A DNA stretch of 64,000 nt from Frigidibacter sp. (GCF_030695035.1 NZ_JAUYTT010000012.1:62001-126000), one strand, 5' to 3'. Positions 1 through 11,083 are shown, counted from the stretch's first letter. Notes: generated by a model from the sequence alone, not told the origin. Made by a program: numbers and translations.

Positions 1-83
1 GCGGGGTGCGGGTGCGCAGCCTGCCGATGACGGTGGACAAGGTGCTGGCCGGGCTGGTGGAGATCGACGCCGAAGCGCAATAG
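1..83 (+). CDS. C-terminal fragment of an upstream gene
   Basis: Only the last 26 codons are in the window, read in the frame that ends with TAG at 81-83. The tail contains RVRSLPMTVDKVLAGL. A tail of this style (RSLP-x-T-x-x-KVL) resembles the C terminus of the molybdopterin-binding subunits of xanthine dehydrogenase/aldehyde oxidase-type hydroxylases, but the fragment is too short to assign. The gene is truncated by the window edge and is followed 50 bases later by ada on the same strand. Confidence 0.5.
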   Translation, partial: GVRVRSLPMTVDKVLAGLVEIDAEAQ

Positions 84-133
84 CCGCCCGGAAACAGGCG
101 GACAGGCAAGGCGGGCTGCGGTAGCTTTGGGGC

Positions 134-1213
134 ATGACATATCCCCTCGCCCCTGCCCCGTTGCTTGCCCTGACGCTGCCATCTGACGATGTGCTTTATG
201 CCGCGCTGCTGGCGCGGGATCCGGCCTTCGACGGGAGGGCCTATGTCGGCGTCACCTCCACCGGGATCTTCTGCCGGTTGACCTGCCCGGCGCGCAAACC
301 TCTGCGCGCCAATTGCCGGTTCTTTGCCTCCCCCGCCGATTGCCTCGCCGCCGGGTTCCGCGCCTGCCTGCGCTGCCATCCGCTGGCGCCCGAGGCCGCG
401 GCCGACCCCTGCATCGCCGCGCTGACCGCCGCGCTGGAGGCGGACCCGGCGCGGCGCTGGCGCGAGGAGGATGTGGCGGGGATGGGCTTCGATCCCTCCA
501 CCGTGCGGCGCAGCTTCCGGCGGCAGTTCGGGGTGACCTTCCTCGACATGGCCCGCCAGCGCCGGCTGCGCGAGGGTATGGCGACGCTGGCCGCCGGGGG
601 CCGCGTGATCGAGGCGCAGTTCGATGCGGGGTTCGACAGCCCCGCCGCCTTCCGCGCCGCCTTTGCCCGGTTGCTGGGGGCCGCGCCTGCCGAGATGAAG
701 GGTGCGCTGCTGCAGGCGGACTGGATCGACACGCCCATCGGCCCGATGATCGCGGTGGCGGACAAGCGGTCGCTGCATCTGCTGGAGTTCGCGGACCGCA
801 AGGCGCTGCCGGCGGAACTGGCGCGGCTGCGCAAGATGGCGGGCGGGATCGGGCTGGGGCGGCCTGCGCCGATTGACCAGATGGCGGGCGAGCTTGGCGC
901 CTTTTTCGCAGGGACGAGTGCCCGCTTCGACACGCCGCTGGCCCTGCACGGCAGCGCCTTCACCCGGGCGGTGTGGGAGATCCTGCGGCAGATCCCGCCC
1001 GGCACCACCCGCAGCTATGGCGAGATCGCGCGGGAAATGGGCCGGCCCGAGGCGGCGCGCGCCGTGGCCCGCGCCAATGGCGCCAACCAGATCGCGCTGG
1101 TGATCCCCTGCCACCGGGTCATCGGCGCGGATGGCGCGCTGACCGGCTATGGCGGCGGGCTGTGGCGCAAGCAGCGGCTGATCGAGTTGGAGGCGGCCTT
1201 CAGCCGGGCATGA
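134..1213 (+). CDS. ada: Ada: methylphosphotriester and O6-methylguanine-DNA methyltransferase/regulator
   Basis: A 359-residue suicide DNA-repair protein and probable transcriptional activator of the adaptive response to alkylation. The N-terminal zinc domain has the four-cysteine set Cys47, Cys51, Cys78 and Cys81 (FCRLTCPARKP...CLRC); Cys47 would accept the methyl group from DNA phosphotriesters. An AraC-type helix-turn-helix follows at about 90-185. The C-terminal methyltransferase domain carries the PCHRVIG active site with Cys326. Length and order match E. coli Ada (354 residues). The gene stands alone on this strand; its 3' end overlaps the convergent DUF2474 gene by 14 bases. Confidence 0.95.
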   Translation: MTYPLAPAPLLALTLPSDDVLYAALLARDPAFDGRAYVGVTSTGIFCRLTCPARKPLRANCRFFASPADCLAAGFRACLRCHPLAPEAAADPCIAALTAALEADPARRWREEDVAGMGFDPSTVRRSFRRQFGVTFLDMARQRRLREGMATLAAGGRVIEAQFDAGFDSPAAFRAAFARLLGAAPAEMKGALLQADWIDTPIGPMIAVADKRSLHLLEFADRKALPAELARLRKMAGGIGLGRPAPIDQMAGELGAFFAGTSARFDTPLALHGSAFTRAVWEILRQIPPGTTRSYGEIAREMGRPEAARAVARANGANQIALVIPCHRVIGADGALTGYGGGLWRKQRLIELEAAFSRA

Positions 1214-1337
1214 TCGCCAGCCGGATCACATAGGCCGCCGCGCTGAGGGCGGCGAAGCCCGCCAGCCAAAGACCCACGAACCATGCTATGCGGCGCAGCC
1301 AGCTGTCGCCCTGCCCCGTCTCCTTCTGTGCCACCAT
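1200..1337 (-). CDS. DUF2474/CydX-like small membrane subunit of cytochrome bd
   Basis: A 45-residue protein starting MVAQKETGQ with one hydrophobic helix at about residues 17-40 (WLRRIAWFVGLWLAGFAALS). Small DUF2474 proteins of this kind sit at the end of cyanide-insensitive-type cytochrome bd operons and are thought to act like CydX, stabilising the oxidase. The start was chosen because its ATG overlaps the cydB stop codon as ATGA at 1337, implying translational coupling; a longer in-frame start exists further up but lies inside cydB. The family call rests on size, single helix and position. Confidence 0.75.
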   Translation of the reverse strand: MVAQKETGQGDSWLRRIAWFVGLWLAGFAALSAAAYVIRLAIMPG

Positions 1338-2341
1338 CAGTGATAGCCCTCGCCGTGCCGCAGCTTGCCGCGGAACACCCAATAGGCATAGGCGGTGTAG
1401 CCGAGGATCATCGGCAGCAGCACCACCGAGCCCCAGAGCAGGAACACCAGGCTCTCATCCGGGGCAGCGGCCTCCTCGATGGTCAGCGCAAACGGCACGA
1501 TCCACGGATAGAAGCTGATCCCGACCCCGGCGAAGCCGAGCACGAAGAGGCTGAGGGCAGAGAGGAAGGGCAGCCAGTCCGGCCCCCGCGTCAGCCCGCG
1601 CCAGAGGCCGTAGGCCGCGCCCGCCACCAGCAGCGGCACGACAAGGCTGAAGCCGATGGTCGGCCAGCCGAACCAGCGCTCCAGATATCCAGGGTTGAGG
1701 AACGGGGTCCATAGGCTCACGAGGCCCATGCCCGCCAGCGTCGCCAAGGCCGCCCGCATCGCCAGTTTCCGGGCATAGGCGTGCAGCGTGCCTTCGGTCT
1801 TCAGCACCAGCCAGCAGGCCCCCAGCAGCGCATAGCCGGCCAGCAGCGCCACGCCGGTGGCGATGGAAAACGGCGTCAGCCAGTCCCACCAGCCGCCCGC
1901 ATAGGCGCGGTCCTCGATCCGGATGCCCTGCACCAGCGCGCCAAGCGCGATGCCCTGCGAGAAGGTGGCGATGGCAGAGCCGCCGAAGAAGGCCACGTCC
2001 CAGCGGCGGCTGCCGGTATCGCTGCGCCAGCGGTACTCGAACGCCACGCCCCGGAACACCAGCGCCAGCAGCATCACTGTCAGCGGCGCATAAAGCGCGG
2101 GCAGGATCGTCGCATAGGCCAGCGGGAACACCGCCAGAAGGCCGCCGCCGCCCATCACCAGCCAGGTCTCGTTCCCGTCCCAGACCGGCGCGACGGAGTT
2201 CATCATCACGTCGCGGTCCTCCTTTTCCGGGAACAGCGGGAACAGGATGCCGATGCCAAGGTCGAACCCGTCCATCACCACATAGGCCAGCACCGCGAAG
2301 GCGATGATCCCGGCCCAGACTGTCGGCAGATCAATGTCCAT
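1337..2341 (-). CDS. cydB: Cytochrome bd ubiquinol oxidase subunit II
   Basis: A 334-residue polytopic inner-membrane protein, partner of CydA in the quinol oxidase that reduces oxygen to water. The N terminus (MDIDLPTVWAGII...VVMDGFDLGIGILFP) carries the GFDLG signature of CydB, and GNETWL is seen at about 55. Some eight hydrophobic segments follow. A strong ribosome site (AAGGAGG) precedes the ATG, which lies 11 bases inside the end of cydA; the stop overlaps the DUF2474 start, so the three genes are one translation-coupled unit. Confidence 0.95.
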   Translation of the reverse strand: MDIDLPTVWAGIIAFAVLAYVVMDGFDLGIGILFPLFPEKEDRDVMMNSVAPVWDGNETWLVMGGGGLLAVFPLAYATILPALYAPLTVMLLALVFRGVAFEYRWRSDTGSRRWDVAFFGGSAIATFSQGIALGALVQGIRIEDRAYAGGWWDWLTPFSIATGVALLAGYALLGACWLVLKTEGTLHAYARKLAMRAALATLAGMGLVSLWTPFLNPGYLERWFGWPTIGFSLVVPLLVAGAAYGLWRGLTRGPDWLPFLSALSLFVLGFAGVGISFYPWIVPFALTIEEAAAPDESLVFLLWGSVVLLPMILGYTAYAYWVFRGKLRHGEGYH

Positions 2342-3740
2342 GAGGAACCTCCTTCTGGGTTGCGGGGCCGGGGGTTATGCCCGCCGTGCGCAGCGGGCCG
2401 TCGACCAGATCATCCTCGTCAAACTCCGGCAGCCGCGCCATCAGCCGCAGGACATAGACGACGCCGGTGCCGAAGATGGCGAAGTAGACGATGATGAAGG
2501 CGACCAGCGAGGCCCCCACCGCGGCGGCCGAAACCGGCGAGGCGCTGTCGGCGGTCAGCATATGGCCATAGACGGTCCAGGGCTGGCGGCCAACCTCGGT
2601 GGTGATCCAGCCGGCCAGCACCGCCACGAACCCGGCGGGGCCCATCGCCAGCGCGAAGCGGTGCAGGTTGCGGCTGTCATGCAGCCGCCCGCGCAGCCGC
2701 GCCAGCAGCGACCACAGGCCAAGACCCAGCATCGCAAAGCCAAGCATCACCATGATGCGGAAGGACCAGAAGACGATCTCCACCGGCGGCTGCATCTCGC
2801 GCGGGACCGTGTCGAGCCCGTCCATCGGGGCGTTCAGATCGTGTTTCAGGATCAGGCTGGACAGTTTCGGGATCTCCACCGACCAATGCACCGTCTGCGC
2901 CTCGCGGTCGGGGAAGCCGAACAGGATCAGCGGCGCGCCGTCGGGGTGGCTTTCGAAATGCCCCTCCATCGCCATGACCTTGATCGGCTGATGCTCCAGC
3001 GTGTTCAGCCCGTGCAGGTCGCCCATGAAGATCTGCAGCGGCGCGACCACTATGATCATGCCCATCGCCATGCTGAACATGGTGTGAACCTCGGGCCAGT
3101 CGCGGCGGCGCAGCTTGTGCCATGCCGCGACCCCGCCGACGACCAGCGCCGTGGTCAGGTAGGCGGCCAGCACCATATGGATCAGCCGGTAGGGGAAGGA
3201 CGGGCTGAAGATGATCTGCCACCAGTCCACCGGGACGAACTGCCCGACCTCGTTGATGGCAAAGCCCTGCGGCGTCTGCATCCAGCTGTTCACCGCCAGG
3301 ATCCAGGTCGCGGACAGCAGCGTGCCGAAGGCCACCATCGCGGTGGCCATGAAATGCAGGCCCTTGCCCACCCGCTCGCGCCCGAAGAGCATGATGCCGA
3401 GGAAGCCGGCCTCGAGGAAGAAGGCCGTCAGCACCTCATACCCCATCAAGGGGCCGATGACCGGGCCGGCCTTGTCCGAGAAGGCAGACCAGTTGGTGCC
3501 GAACTGGTAGGACATCACGATCCCCGATACGACGCCCATGCCGAAGGAGATGGCGAAGATCGTTTTCCAGAAATCGAACAGCCGCAGATAGACGCCGCGG
3601 CCGGTCTTCAGCCACAGCGCCAGCAGCACGGTCAGATAGCTGGCGAGCCCGATGGTGAAGGCGGGAAAGACGATGTGGAAGGCGATGGTGAAGGCAAACT
3701 GGATCCTTGCCAGCAAGATCGCGTCGAAACTCTCGAACAT
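2331..3740 (-). CDS. cydA: Cytochrome bd ubiquinol oxidase subunit I
   Basis: A 469-residue integral membrane subunit carrying the haems and quinol site of cytochrome bd. The start at 3740 gives MFESFDAILLARIQFAFTIA, the normal CydA beginning, after an AGGAGA ribosome site; the frame stays open for 24 codons upstream but that extension is not protein-like. The N-terminal helix His (AFHIVFP) corresponds to a haem ligand, and the GRQPW motif of the quinol region is present in TEVGRQPWTVYG. The length suggests the short Q-loop, cyanide-insensitive (CioA-like) branch. It is the first gene of cydA-cydB-DUF2474, 162 bases after a sensor-kinase gene on the same strand. Confidence 0.95.
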   Translation of the reverse strand: MFESFDAILLARIQFAFTIAFHIVFPAFTIGLASYLTVLLALWLKTGRGVYLRLFDFWKTIFAISFGMGVVSGIVMSYQFGTNWSAFSDKAGPVIGPLMGYEVLTAFFLEAGFLGIMLFGRERVGKGLHFMATAMVAFGTLLSATWILAVNSWMQTPQGFAINEVGQFVPVDWWQIIFSPSFPYRLIHMVLAAYLTTALVVGGVAAWHKLRRRDWPEVHTMFSMAMGMIIVVAPLQIFMGDLHGLNTLEHQPIKVMAMEGHFESHPDGAPLILFGFPDREAQTVHWSVEIPKLSSLILKHDLNAPMDGLDTVPREMQPPVEIVFWSFRIMVMLGFAMLGLGLWSLLARLRGRLHDSRNLHRFALAMGPAGFVAVLAGWITTEVGRQPWTVYGHMLTADSASPVSAAAVGASLVAFIIVYFAIFGTGVVYVLRLMARLPEFDEDDLVDGPLRTAGITPGPATQKEVPHGH

Positions 3741-3902
3741 CCGGTCTCCTGTCGTTCCGGGCACCGCAACGTGCGGCGCGCGCCCCTGCCAGATCCTCAC
3801 CCGTTCAGGCAAGTCGGCAGGCAGGGAGTTGTTCCCGGCAAGATGGGGCGGAGGGACGGCAAGGCGAGGGGCAGAAGGTCGCAGCCGGTTCGAAAGCCGT
3901 GC

Positions 3903-4940
3903 TCAGACCCGGAAGCTGACCACAACCGTGGTGCCCTTCGGCACGGCGGGCTGCACGACGCTGCCCTCCAGCCGTTCGGCCATGGCGCGGATCAGCTTCT
4001 GGCCGAGCCCGGTGCCGAGCGCCATGCCTTCGGGGTCGCTGCCGATCCCGTCATCGGCGACCACCAGCCGCGCGAGGCCCGGTTCGGGTTCCGTCAGCTC
4101 CACCCGCAATTCGCCCGCGCCGCCCTCGGGCCAGGCGTATTTGGCCGCATTGGTCGCCAGTTCCGACACCACGATACCGAGGCTGACGGCACGGTCGGCG
4201 CTGATCTTGACCGGGCAGGCGTCGATGGTCAGGCGGATGCTGCCCGGGATGGTCTTGCGGAAGTCCTGCAGCATGGATTGCAGATAGGCATCGAGCGTCA
4301 CGGTATGCACGTCATCGCCCAGATAGAGGCTGCGATGCACGCCCGAGATGGCGGCGATGCGGGCCTGCGCCTCGGACAGCGCGGTGCGGACCTCATCGGA
4401 TGCACCGGACGAGGCTTGCAGGCGCAGCAGCGAGGTGACCATCGACAGGCTGTTGGCGACGCGGTGATGCACCTCGGCCAGCAGCATCTCGGCCCGCTCG
4501 CGCGCGATGCGGGTTTCGATATCGGCGCGGTCCTTGGCGGCCAGCAGCTCGGCCTTAACGATGGCCTGGTCGATGGCGCGGTGCAGCAGCGCAGTGAAAT
4601 CCTCGCCGGTGGACTTGATGACATAGTCATCCGCCCCGGCCTTCAGCGCGTCGATGGCGACCGTCGCCTCGCTCGACCCGGTGACATAGATGGTTGGCGT
4701 GCGCCCGCCCCCCGCGCGCATCCGGCGCAGGATATCAAGCCCGGTGCCGGTGGGCAGGTAATGGTCCAGCACCAGCGCATCGAAGCGCTGCGCCGCGATC
4801 AGCGCCTCGGCGCTGGCAGCATCCTCGGCATGGCTTACCTCGATGCCCACCCGCCCCAGCGCCTTTTCCACAAGGCGCGCAAGGATCGGATCGTCATCGA
4901 CATAGAGCACACGCAGCATGGCGGCGGGGGCGGTGGTCAC
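3903..4940 (-). CDS. Response regulator-histidine kinase fusion (REC + HWE/HisKA_2 kinase)
   Basis: 345 residues. An N-terminal receiver domain (about 8-125) has the acidic pair at VDDD and phospho-acceptor Asp59 (LVLDHYLP). A short coiled linker (130-152) leads to a HisKA_2-type dimerisation motif, EVHHRVANSLS, with His159 as likely phosphorylation site, then an ATP-binding domain with SELATNAAKYA (N box) and VVADDGIGSD (G box). So the protein can receive and pass on phosphate. It starts in a 4-base ATGA overlap with the upstream response regulator. Its output is unknown; the genes immediately downstream are cydA-cydB. Confidence 0.88.
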   Translation of the reverse strand: MTTAPAAMLRVLYVDDDPILARLVEKALGRVGIEVSHAEDAASAEALIAAQRFDALVLDHYLPTGTGLDILRRMRAGGGRTPTIYVTGSSEATVAIDALKAGADDYVIKSTGEDFTALLHRAIDQAIVKAELLAAKDRADIETRIARERAEMLLAEVHHRVANSLSMVTSLLRLQASSGASDEVRTALSEAQARIAAISGVHRSLYLGDDVHTVTLDAYLQSMLQDFRKTIPGSIRLTIDACPVKISADRAVSLGIVVSELATNAAKYAWPEGGAGELRVELTEPEPGLARLVVADDGIGSDPEGMALGTGLGQKLIRAMAERLEGSVVQPAVPKGTTVVVSFRV

Positions 4941-5374
4941 GGAACCTGCAGGACCGCGAAGAACAGGCCAAGCTGCCGGATGGCATTGGCAAAGCTCTCA
5001 TACTCCACCGGCTTGGTGATGTAGACATTGGCCCCCAGATCGTAGCAGCGCTTGATCTCGGCCTCGTCATCCGTCGTGGTCAGGATCACCACCGGCAGAT
5101 GCTTGGTATGGGGGTTGGTCTTCACCTTTTCGAGGATGTCGATCCCGGTCATGTCGGGCAGGTTCAGGTCCAGCAAGATCAGCAGATAGCGCCCGATCGA
5201 GGCCTCGCCGCTGCGGTCTTTGCCCAGCAGGAAATCCAGCGCCGAGGTGCCATCGGCGAAGGGTACGATTTCATTGTGGACACCGGCGCGGCGGATGTTC
5301 TTCTCGATCAGCCGGGCATGACCTTCGTCATCCTCGACCATGACGATGGTGACTTCCTTGCCCAATGCCTTCAT
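4937..5374 (-). CDS. Single-domain response regulator (Rcp1/CheY-like)
   Basis: 145 residues made of a receiver domain only: VEDDEGHARLIEKN at the N terminus, phospho-acceptor Asp69 in LLDLNLPDMTG, and a conserved Lys in ITKPVEYESF. The pattern (long loop before the Asp, LDLNLPDM) is that of Rcp1-type regulators, usually encoded next to a sensor kinase. It overlaps the upstream kinase gene and the downstream REC-kinase fusion by 4 bases each, so the three signalling proteins are probably made together and form one relay. Confidence 0.9.
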   Translation of the reverse strand: MKALGKEVTIVMVEDDEGHARLIEKNIRRAGVHNEIVPFADGTSALDFLLGKDRSGEASIGRYLLILLDLNLPDMTGIDILEKVKTNPHTKHLPVVILTTTDDEAEIKRCYDLGANVYITKPVEYESFANAIRQLGLFFAVLQVP

Positions 5375-6867
5375 GTCCTTACCGTCTCCAGAACCGCGCG
5401 CAGATCGACGGGCAGATGCAGGGTGAATGTCGATCCCTGCCCGTGAACTGACCGCAGGGTGATCTCGCCGCCGAGATTTCGCACAACCGTTCGCACATGT
5501 GCAAGACCGATTCCCTCGCCGGCCTGGTCCTGGCTTCCCGATCTGCGGAACAGCTCGAACACCCGTTCATGGTCGGTGTCGGCAATGCCGCGGCCATTGT
5601 CCTCGACCTCGATGCGCACCATGCGCGGCCCGTCCGGCACCGCGCGGATCTTCAGCCGCAGCGGCCGGCCCGGGCTGGCATACTTCACCGCATTGTCCAC
5701 AAGGTTGCCAAGCGCCTGTTCCACCGACAGCCGGTCGGTGACCAGTGGCGGCACCTTCACGTCGATCTGCGCCTCGCCCCCGGTCTCGCCCAGCTGATGC
5801 GCGACGCTCGCCGCGGCCTGCTCGGCCAGCGCCTTCAGGTCCACCCTCTCGGGCTTCAGCTCGCGCCGGCCATCGCGCGAGATTTTCAGGATCGCGTTGA
5901 TCAGGCCGTCCATCTTGCGGGTCGATGAGCGGATGAAGGCCAGCGCCTCGGGCAGGTCCTCGGCGGCGGCAAGGCGGGCGTCGCGGATATTGTCCTCGGT
6001 CACCGTCTCGCCATCGGCCAGCACATAGGCCTGCAACGGCTTCAGCGCGGTTTCCAGCTCACTGGTGAAGCCCATGATGTTGACCAGCGGCGCGCGCAGG
6101 TCATGCGTGACGATATAGGCAAAGCGCTGCACCTCTTGGTTGGCGCGCATCAGATCCTCGGTGCGCTGCTGCACCCGGCCCTCCAGCCCCACATTCAGGC
6201 GGCGCAGCTGATCCTCGGCGGCGCGCAGGGCGCGCAGCTGCCGGGCCAGCAGCACGAAGGCCGAGCCCACCACCGCCAGCATCGCGATTCCGCCGAGGAC
6301 CGAGGCGACCTGCAGCCAGCGGTTCATCCGCCCCTGCACCGAGACCAGGGCCGAGGTGCGGATGTCCGAGGCGGCGATGACCTCGCCCAGCACCTCGCGC
6401 ACCCGGTCCATCGCCGGCTTCCCCTGCCCCTGCCCGACGATGGCGCGGGCGGTCGGCACATCGCCGGCCCCCGCAGCCTCCAGCGTCGTCTCGATCAGGC
6501 CCATGCGCAGGTCGATCAGCGCGTCCAGCTCTGCCAGCAGATCCTCGCCGCGCCGCGGGTCCATCACCAGCCGCTGTTCCAGCGCCGCGCGCAGCTCGGG
6601 GATGCGGGTGCGGGCGCCCTGATAGGGCTCGAGGAAGGCGGGATCGAGGGTGATAAGATAGCCGCGCTGGCCGGTCTCGGCATCTTGCAGCGCCGACAGC
6701 AGGTCCGCCGCGGTCCGGCGCAGCTGCCGTTCGGCGATGGTCTTCTCGAAGGCGGCATTGCTGCGGAAGCTGATGAAGGTAGAGGAGCCGGCGAGGATCG
6801 CCAGCAGCGTGGCCCCCAGCAGCAGCAAGATGGCGGTCTGCTTGATCTTGCGGTTGACGGTCTGCAT
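5371..6867 (-). CDS. CHASE3-domain membrane sensor histidine kinase
   Basis: 498 residues from the ATG at 6867, which follows a GGAGG site; the frame is open much further upstream, but that part runs through the intergenic repeat and is not protein-like. A first membrane helix lies at about 11-34, an extracytoplasmic CHASE3 domain with LLSALQDAETGQRGYLIT at about 57-73, and a second helix at 187-208. A coiled coil leads to the H box IVTHDLRAPLVN (His255). The ATP-binding domain has LVDNAVKYA and VEDNGRGIAD. The signal is unknown. It heads a three-gene signalling unit that ends next to cydA-cydB. Confidence 0.92.
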   Translation of the reverse strand: MQTVNRKIKQTAILLLLGATLLAILAGSSTFISFRSNAAFEKTIAERQLRRTAADLLSALQDAETGQRGYLITLDPAFLEPYQGARTRIPELRAALEQRLVMDPRRGEDLLAELDALIDLRMGLIETTLEAAGAGDVPTARAIVGQGQGKPAMDRVREVLGEVIAASDIRTSALVSVQGRMNRWLQVASVLGGIAMLAVVGSAFVLLARQLRALRAAEDQLRRLNVGLEGRVQQRTEDLMRANQEVQRFAYIVTHDLRAPLVNIMGFTSELETALKPLQAYVLADGETVTEDNIRDARLAAAEDLPEALAFIRSSTRKMDGLINAILKISRDGRRELKPERVDLKALAEQAAASVAHQLGETGGEAQIDVKVPPLVTDRLSVEQALGNLVDNAVKYASPGRPLRLKIRAVPDGPRMVRIEVEDNGRGIADTDHERVFELFRRSGSQDQAGEGIGLAHVRTVVRNLGGEITLRSVHGQGSTFTLHLPVDLRAVLETVRT

Positions 6868-7029
6868 GGGCCTCCGGGGGACAGCGGGATGTGCCGGCAC
6901 GGGAGGCCCTGCGGCGGGCGCGATCCTGCCGGGGAATGCCGGGAGGGGCAAGGGGTGGGAGGGGGCTGCAGAGGTGCAACGCCTGCTGCAGTCGGTCCCC
7001 TCGCAGTATCTGGCGCAACGGCTGACCCG

Positions 7030-7198
7030 CAGAATTTCGGCCGTCGACGAAATTCTGCTGTGCCCGCCCCCCCGAGGGCGGGCACAGCAGAATTTGGCAC
7101 CGTCTGAGAAAGCCGCACCCCCCTTGCCCTGCGGCTTGCGCCTCCGGGCAACCGTCGCGGTCGGCTTGCCACTGGCAAGCCGCCTGATCGCGCCGGAA
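7030..7198 (+). repeat. Hairpin-rich intergenic repeat, copy A (full length)
   Basis: About 170 bases in the 465-base space between the divergent kinase and sodC genes; the rest of that space shows no gene. Modules in order: CAGAATTTCG (7030-7039) and its complement CGAAATTCTG (7048-7057), an 8-base loop between; then a 20-base arm at 7050-7069 perfectly complementary to 7076-7095, loop of 6; then TTGCCC/GGGCAA (7124-7129/7146-7151) enclosing GGC-TTGC-GCC; then CGGCTTGCCA-C-TGGCAAGCCG (7162-7182). The first two stems share AAATTCTG (7050-7057) and so exclude each other. Copies B (11084) and C (12701, inverted) share these modules. Confidence 0.9.
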
Positions 7199-7332
7199 GA
7201 GGCCCCACCCCGCCACGGGCAACGCGCCTGTGATCCCTCAACACCCGCCCATCCCGGAACATCGCGCCCCGCTCCCCGTTGACTCCCCAGAGGCGCCCGC
7301 CCCCGGGCCGCCACCCCAAAGGGAGAGACCTC

Positions 7333-7889
7333 ATGTTCCGCATCACCATCCCCGCCGCCCTCATGGCCGCAGCCTTCGCCTTCCCCGCCGCCGCGCAGCA
7401 GGCCCCGGCGCAGGAAACCCCGACCGCCGCCACCCCGGAAGTTCCCGCCGCCACCGCCAGCTTCGTCGATGCCGAGGGCGCCGAGATCGGCAGCGCCACA
7501 CTGACCGGCACCCCGCATGGCGTGCTGATCGGGATGGCGATCACCGGCCTTCCGGCCAGCAAATGGGTCGCCTTCCACATCCATGAAGGCGCGACCTGCG
7601 AGCATGACCACCGCTTCGAATCCGCCGGCGGCCACCTCAACCTCACCGAGACCGATCACGGCTTTCTCAACGACACCGGCCCGCATTCGGGGGACATGCC
7701 CAACCAGTATGTGGCTTCCGATGGCCTGCTGACGGCTGAGGTTTTCAACGGCTATGTCAGCCTTGAGGGCGGGCCGACCAGTATCCTCGGCAAGACCCTG
7801 ATGCTCCATGCAGAGCCGGACGATTACGCCAGCCAGCCAGCAGGCGCCGCCGGCGAGCGCCTCGCCTGCGCGGTCATAAAAGCCGCGTC

Positions 7890-7893
<4 letters not shown>
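7333..7893 (+). CDS. sodC: Periplasmic Cu-Zn superoxide dismutase
   Basis: 186 residues; converts superoxide to hydrogen peroxide and oxygen in the periplasm. A signal peptide is visible ([21 protein letters not shown], cleavage near 20), followed by an Ala/Pro-rich spacer. Metal ligands appear in [19 protein letters not shown] and HSGDMPN, and the [10 protein letters not shown] stretch holds the last Cu ligand. Cys in EGATC and ERLAC can form the family disulphide. Start chosen at 7333, after GGGAGAG; an upstream in-frame start lacks a signal peptide. The stop overlaps the convergent glpK stop by 4 bases. Confidence 0.95.
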
Positions 7894-9359
<1,466 letters not shown>

Positions 9360-9360
9360 G

Positions 9361-10944
9361 TCAGGCCCCCTGCAGATACGCGTCAATCGCGGCGATCTGC
9401 GCCGCATCGAGCCGCAGGCCAAGCTTCGAGCGGCGCCAGACCACATCCTGCGCCGTGCGGGCGTATTCACGCGCCATCAGCCAGCGCAGTTCCGCCTCGG
9501 TCAGCGTGGCGCCGAAGTCGCGGCCCAGATCGGCGGCGCTCTGTGCGCCCGCCAGCACCTCTGCGGCCTCTGTCCCATAGGCGCGCACCAGCCGTGCCGC
9601 CCATGCCTCGGTCAGGAACGGATGCGCGGTGCGCAGCCGCGTCCCCAGGGCCGCCACCCCGTCCACCGGGAAATCCCCGCCCGGCAGCGGCACCCGCGCC
9701 GTCCAGTCGGCCGCGAGCCCCGGGAAATGCGGCGCGAGCTTGGCCAGCGCCGATTCCGCCAGCCGCCGATAGGTGGTGATCTTGCCGCCAAAGACATTCA
9801 GCACCGGCGCGCCGCCCGCGGTATCAAGCGACAGCACATAATCCCGCGTCGCCGCCGTGGCCGAGCCTGCGCCGTCGTCATAGAGCGGCCGCACCCCGGA
9901 ATAGGTCCAGACGATATCGTCGCGGGTGACGGGTTGCGCGAAATATTGCGAGGCGAAGGTGCACAGATACTCCTGCTCCGCCTCGGTGCAGCGGGCGTCG
10001 GCCGGGTCGCCCACATGCTCCTGATCGGTGGTGCCGATCAGGGTGAAATCCTGCTCATAGGGAATGGCGAAGATGATGCGCCCGTCGCTGCCCTGAAAGA
10101 AATAGCAGCGGTCATGGTCATAGAGCCGCCGCGTGACGATATGGCTGCCGCGCACCAGCCGCACCGACTCGCGGCTGTTCTGGCGCAGCGCGCCGGCGAT
10201 CACCTGCGCGACCCAAGGCCCCGCGGCATTGACCAGAGCGCGGGCGCGGACCTGCCTTGTGCCCTGTGCGTCCTCGACCGTCACCAGCCACGCGCCATCC
10301 GCGCGTTCCGCCCGGACCACGCGTGCCCGCGTCAGGACCTTCGCCCCCCGCGCCTCGGCGTCGCGGGCGTTCAGCACCACCAGCCGCGAATCCTCGACCC
10401 AGCAGTCGGAATATTCATAGGCGCGGCGGAACTTGGGCTTCAGCGCCCGCCCCGCCGCATCGGTGGTCAGGTCCAGCGTGCGGGTGCCCGGCAGGATCTT
10501 GCGGCCGCCCAGAGTGTCATACATGAACAGCCCCAGCCGGATCAGCCAGTCCGGCCGCCGCCCCTTCATCCAGGGCATGACGACGGACAGCAGGCGCGAG
10601 GTCGGGGTGGCCGCCTCGAAGCGCATGTCGGGGTGCATCGGCAGCACGAAGCGCATCGGCCAGCTGATATGCGGCATCGCGGTCAGAAGGGTTTCCCGCT
10701 CGATGAGCGATTCCCGCACCAGCCGGAACTCGAAATATTCGAGGTAGCGCAGCCCGCCGTGGAACAGCTTGGTCGAGGCCGAGGAGGTGCCCTGCGCCAG
10801 ATCGCCCTGCTCGGCCAGCACCACAGACAGCCCCCGCCCCGCCGCATCGCGGGCGATGCCGCAGCCATTGACGCCGCCGCCAATGACGAAGAGATCGACG
10901 GTGTCGGTGGGGCCGGATGCGGGCGTTTCGTGCAGGTCGGCCAT
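9361..10944 (-). CDS. glpD: Glycerol-3-phosphate dehydrogenase (FAD, aerobic)
   Basis: 527 residues; membrane-associated flavoenzyme oxidising glycerol 3-phosphate to dihydroxyacetone phosphate and feeding electrons to quinone. The FAD dinucleotide motif is [20 protein letters not shown], and the GlpD pattern [15 protein letters not shown] follows. The C-terminal domain (from about 390) is the usual helical GlpD cap. Start chosen at 10944 (MADLHETP) after GGGAG; a further 14 upstream codons are open but unlikely. First gene of glpD-glpK; repeat copy B lies about 140 bases upstream. Confidence 0.96.
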   Translation of the reverse strand: MADLHETPASGPTDTVDLFVIGGGVNGCGIARDAAGRGLSVVLAEQGDLAQGTSSASTKLFHGGLRYLEYFEFRLVRESLIERETLLTAMPHISWPMRFVLPMHPDMRFEAATPTSRLLSVVMPWMKGRRPDWLIRLGLFMYDTLGGRKILPGTRTLDLTTDAAGRALKPKFRRAYEYSDCWVEDSRLVVLNARDAEARGAKVLTRARVVRAERADGAWLVTVEDAQGTRQVRARALVNAAGPWVAQVIAGALRQNSRESVRLVRGSHIVTRRLYDHDRCYFFQGSDGRIIFAIPYEQDFTLIGTTDQEHVGDPADARCTEAEQEYLCTFASQYFAQPVTRDDIVWTYSGVRPLYDDGAGSATAATRDYVLSLDTAGGAPVLNVFGGKITTYRRLAESALAKLAPHFPGLAADWTARVPLPGGDFPVDGVAALGTRLRTAHPFLTEAWAARLVRAYGTEAAEVLAGAQSAADLGRDFGATLTEAELRWLMAREYARTAQDVVWRRSKLGLRLDAAQIAAIDAYLQGA

Positions 10945-11083
10945 GCGGGGGCTCCCTTGGGTTTTGCGCTGGCATGGCGACCGCATCGGGGGCGGAATGT
11001 CAAGGTTGGGGGCAGGGATTGGGGCGGTTTCGCCTACCGGCTCTGCACCTTATGCGGCGCCACGGTATGCAACCCGCGCTGCG

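Noticed and set aside
2304-5024. Plus-strand open frame of 906 codons opposite cydA and the REC-kinase gene
   Set aside because: Same reason: low-complexity His/Arg-rich product antisense to well-supported genes.
7030-7198. Reading the repeat as an insertion sequence
   Set aside because: No transposase frame and no terminal inverted repeats enclosing the whole copy; only internal hairpins.
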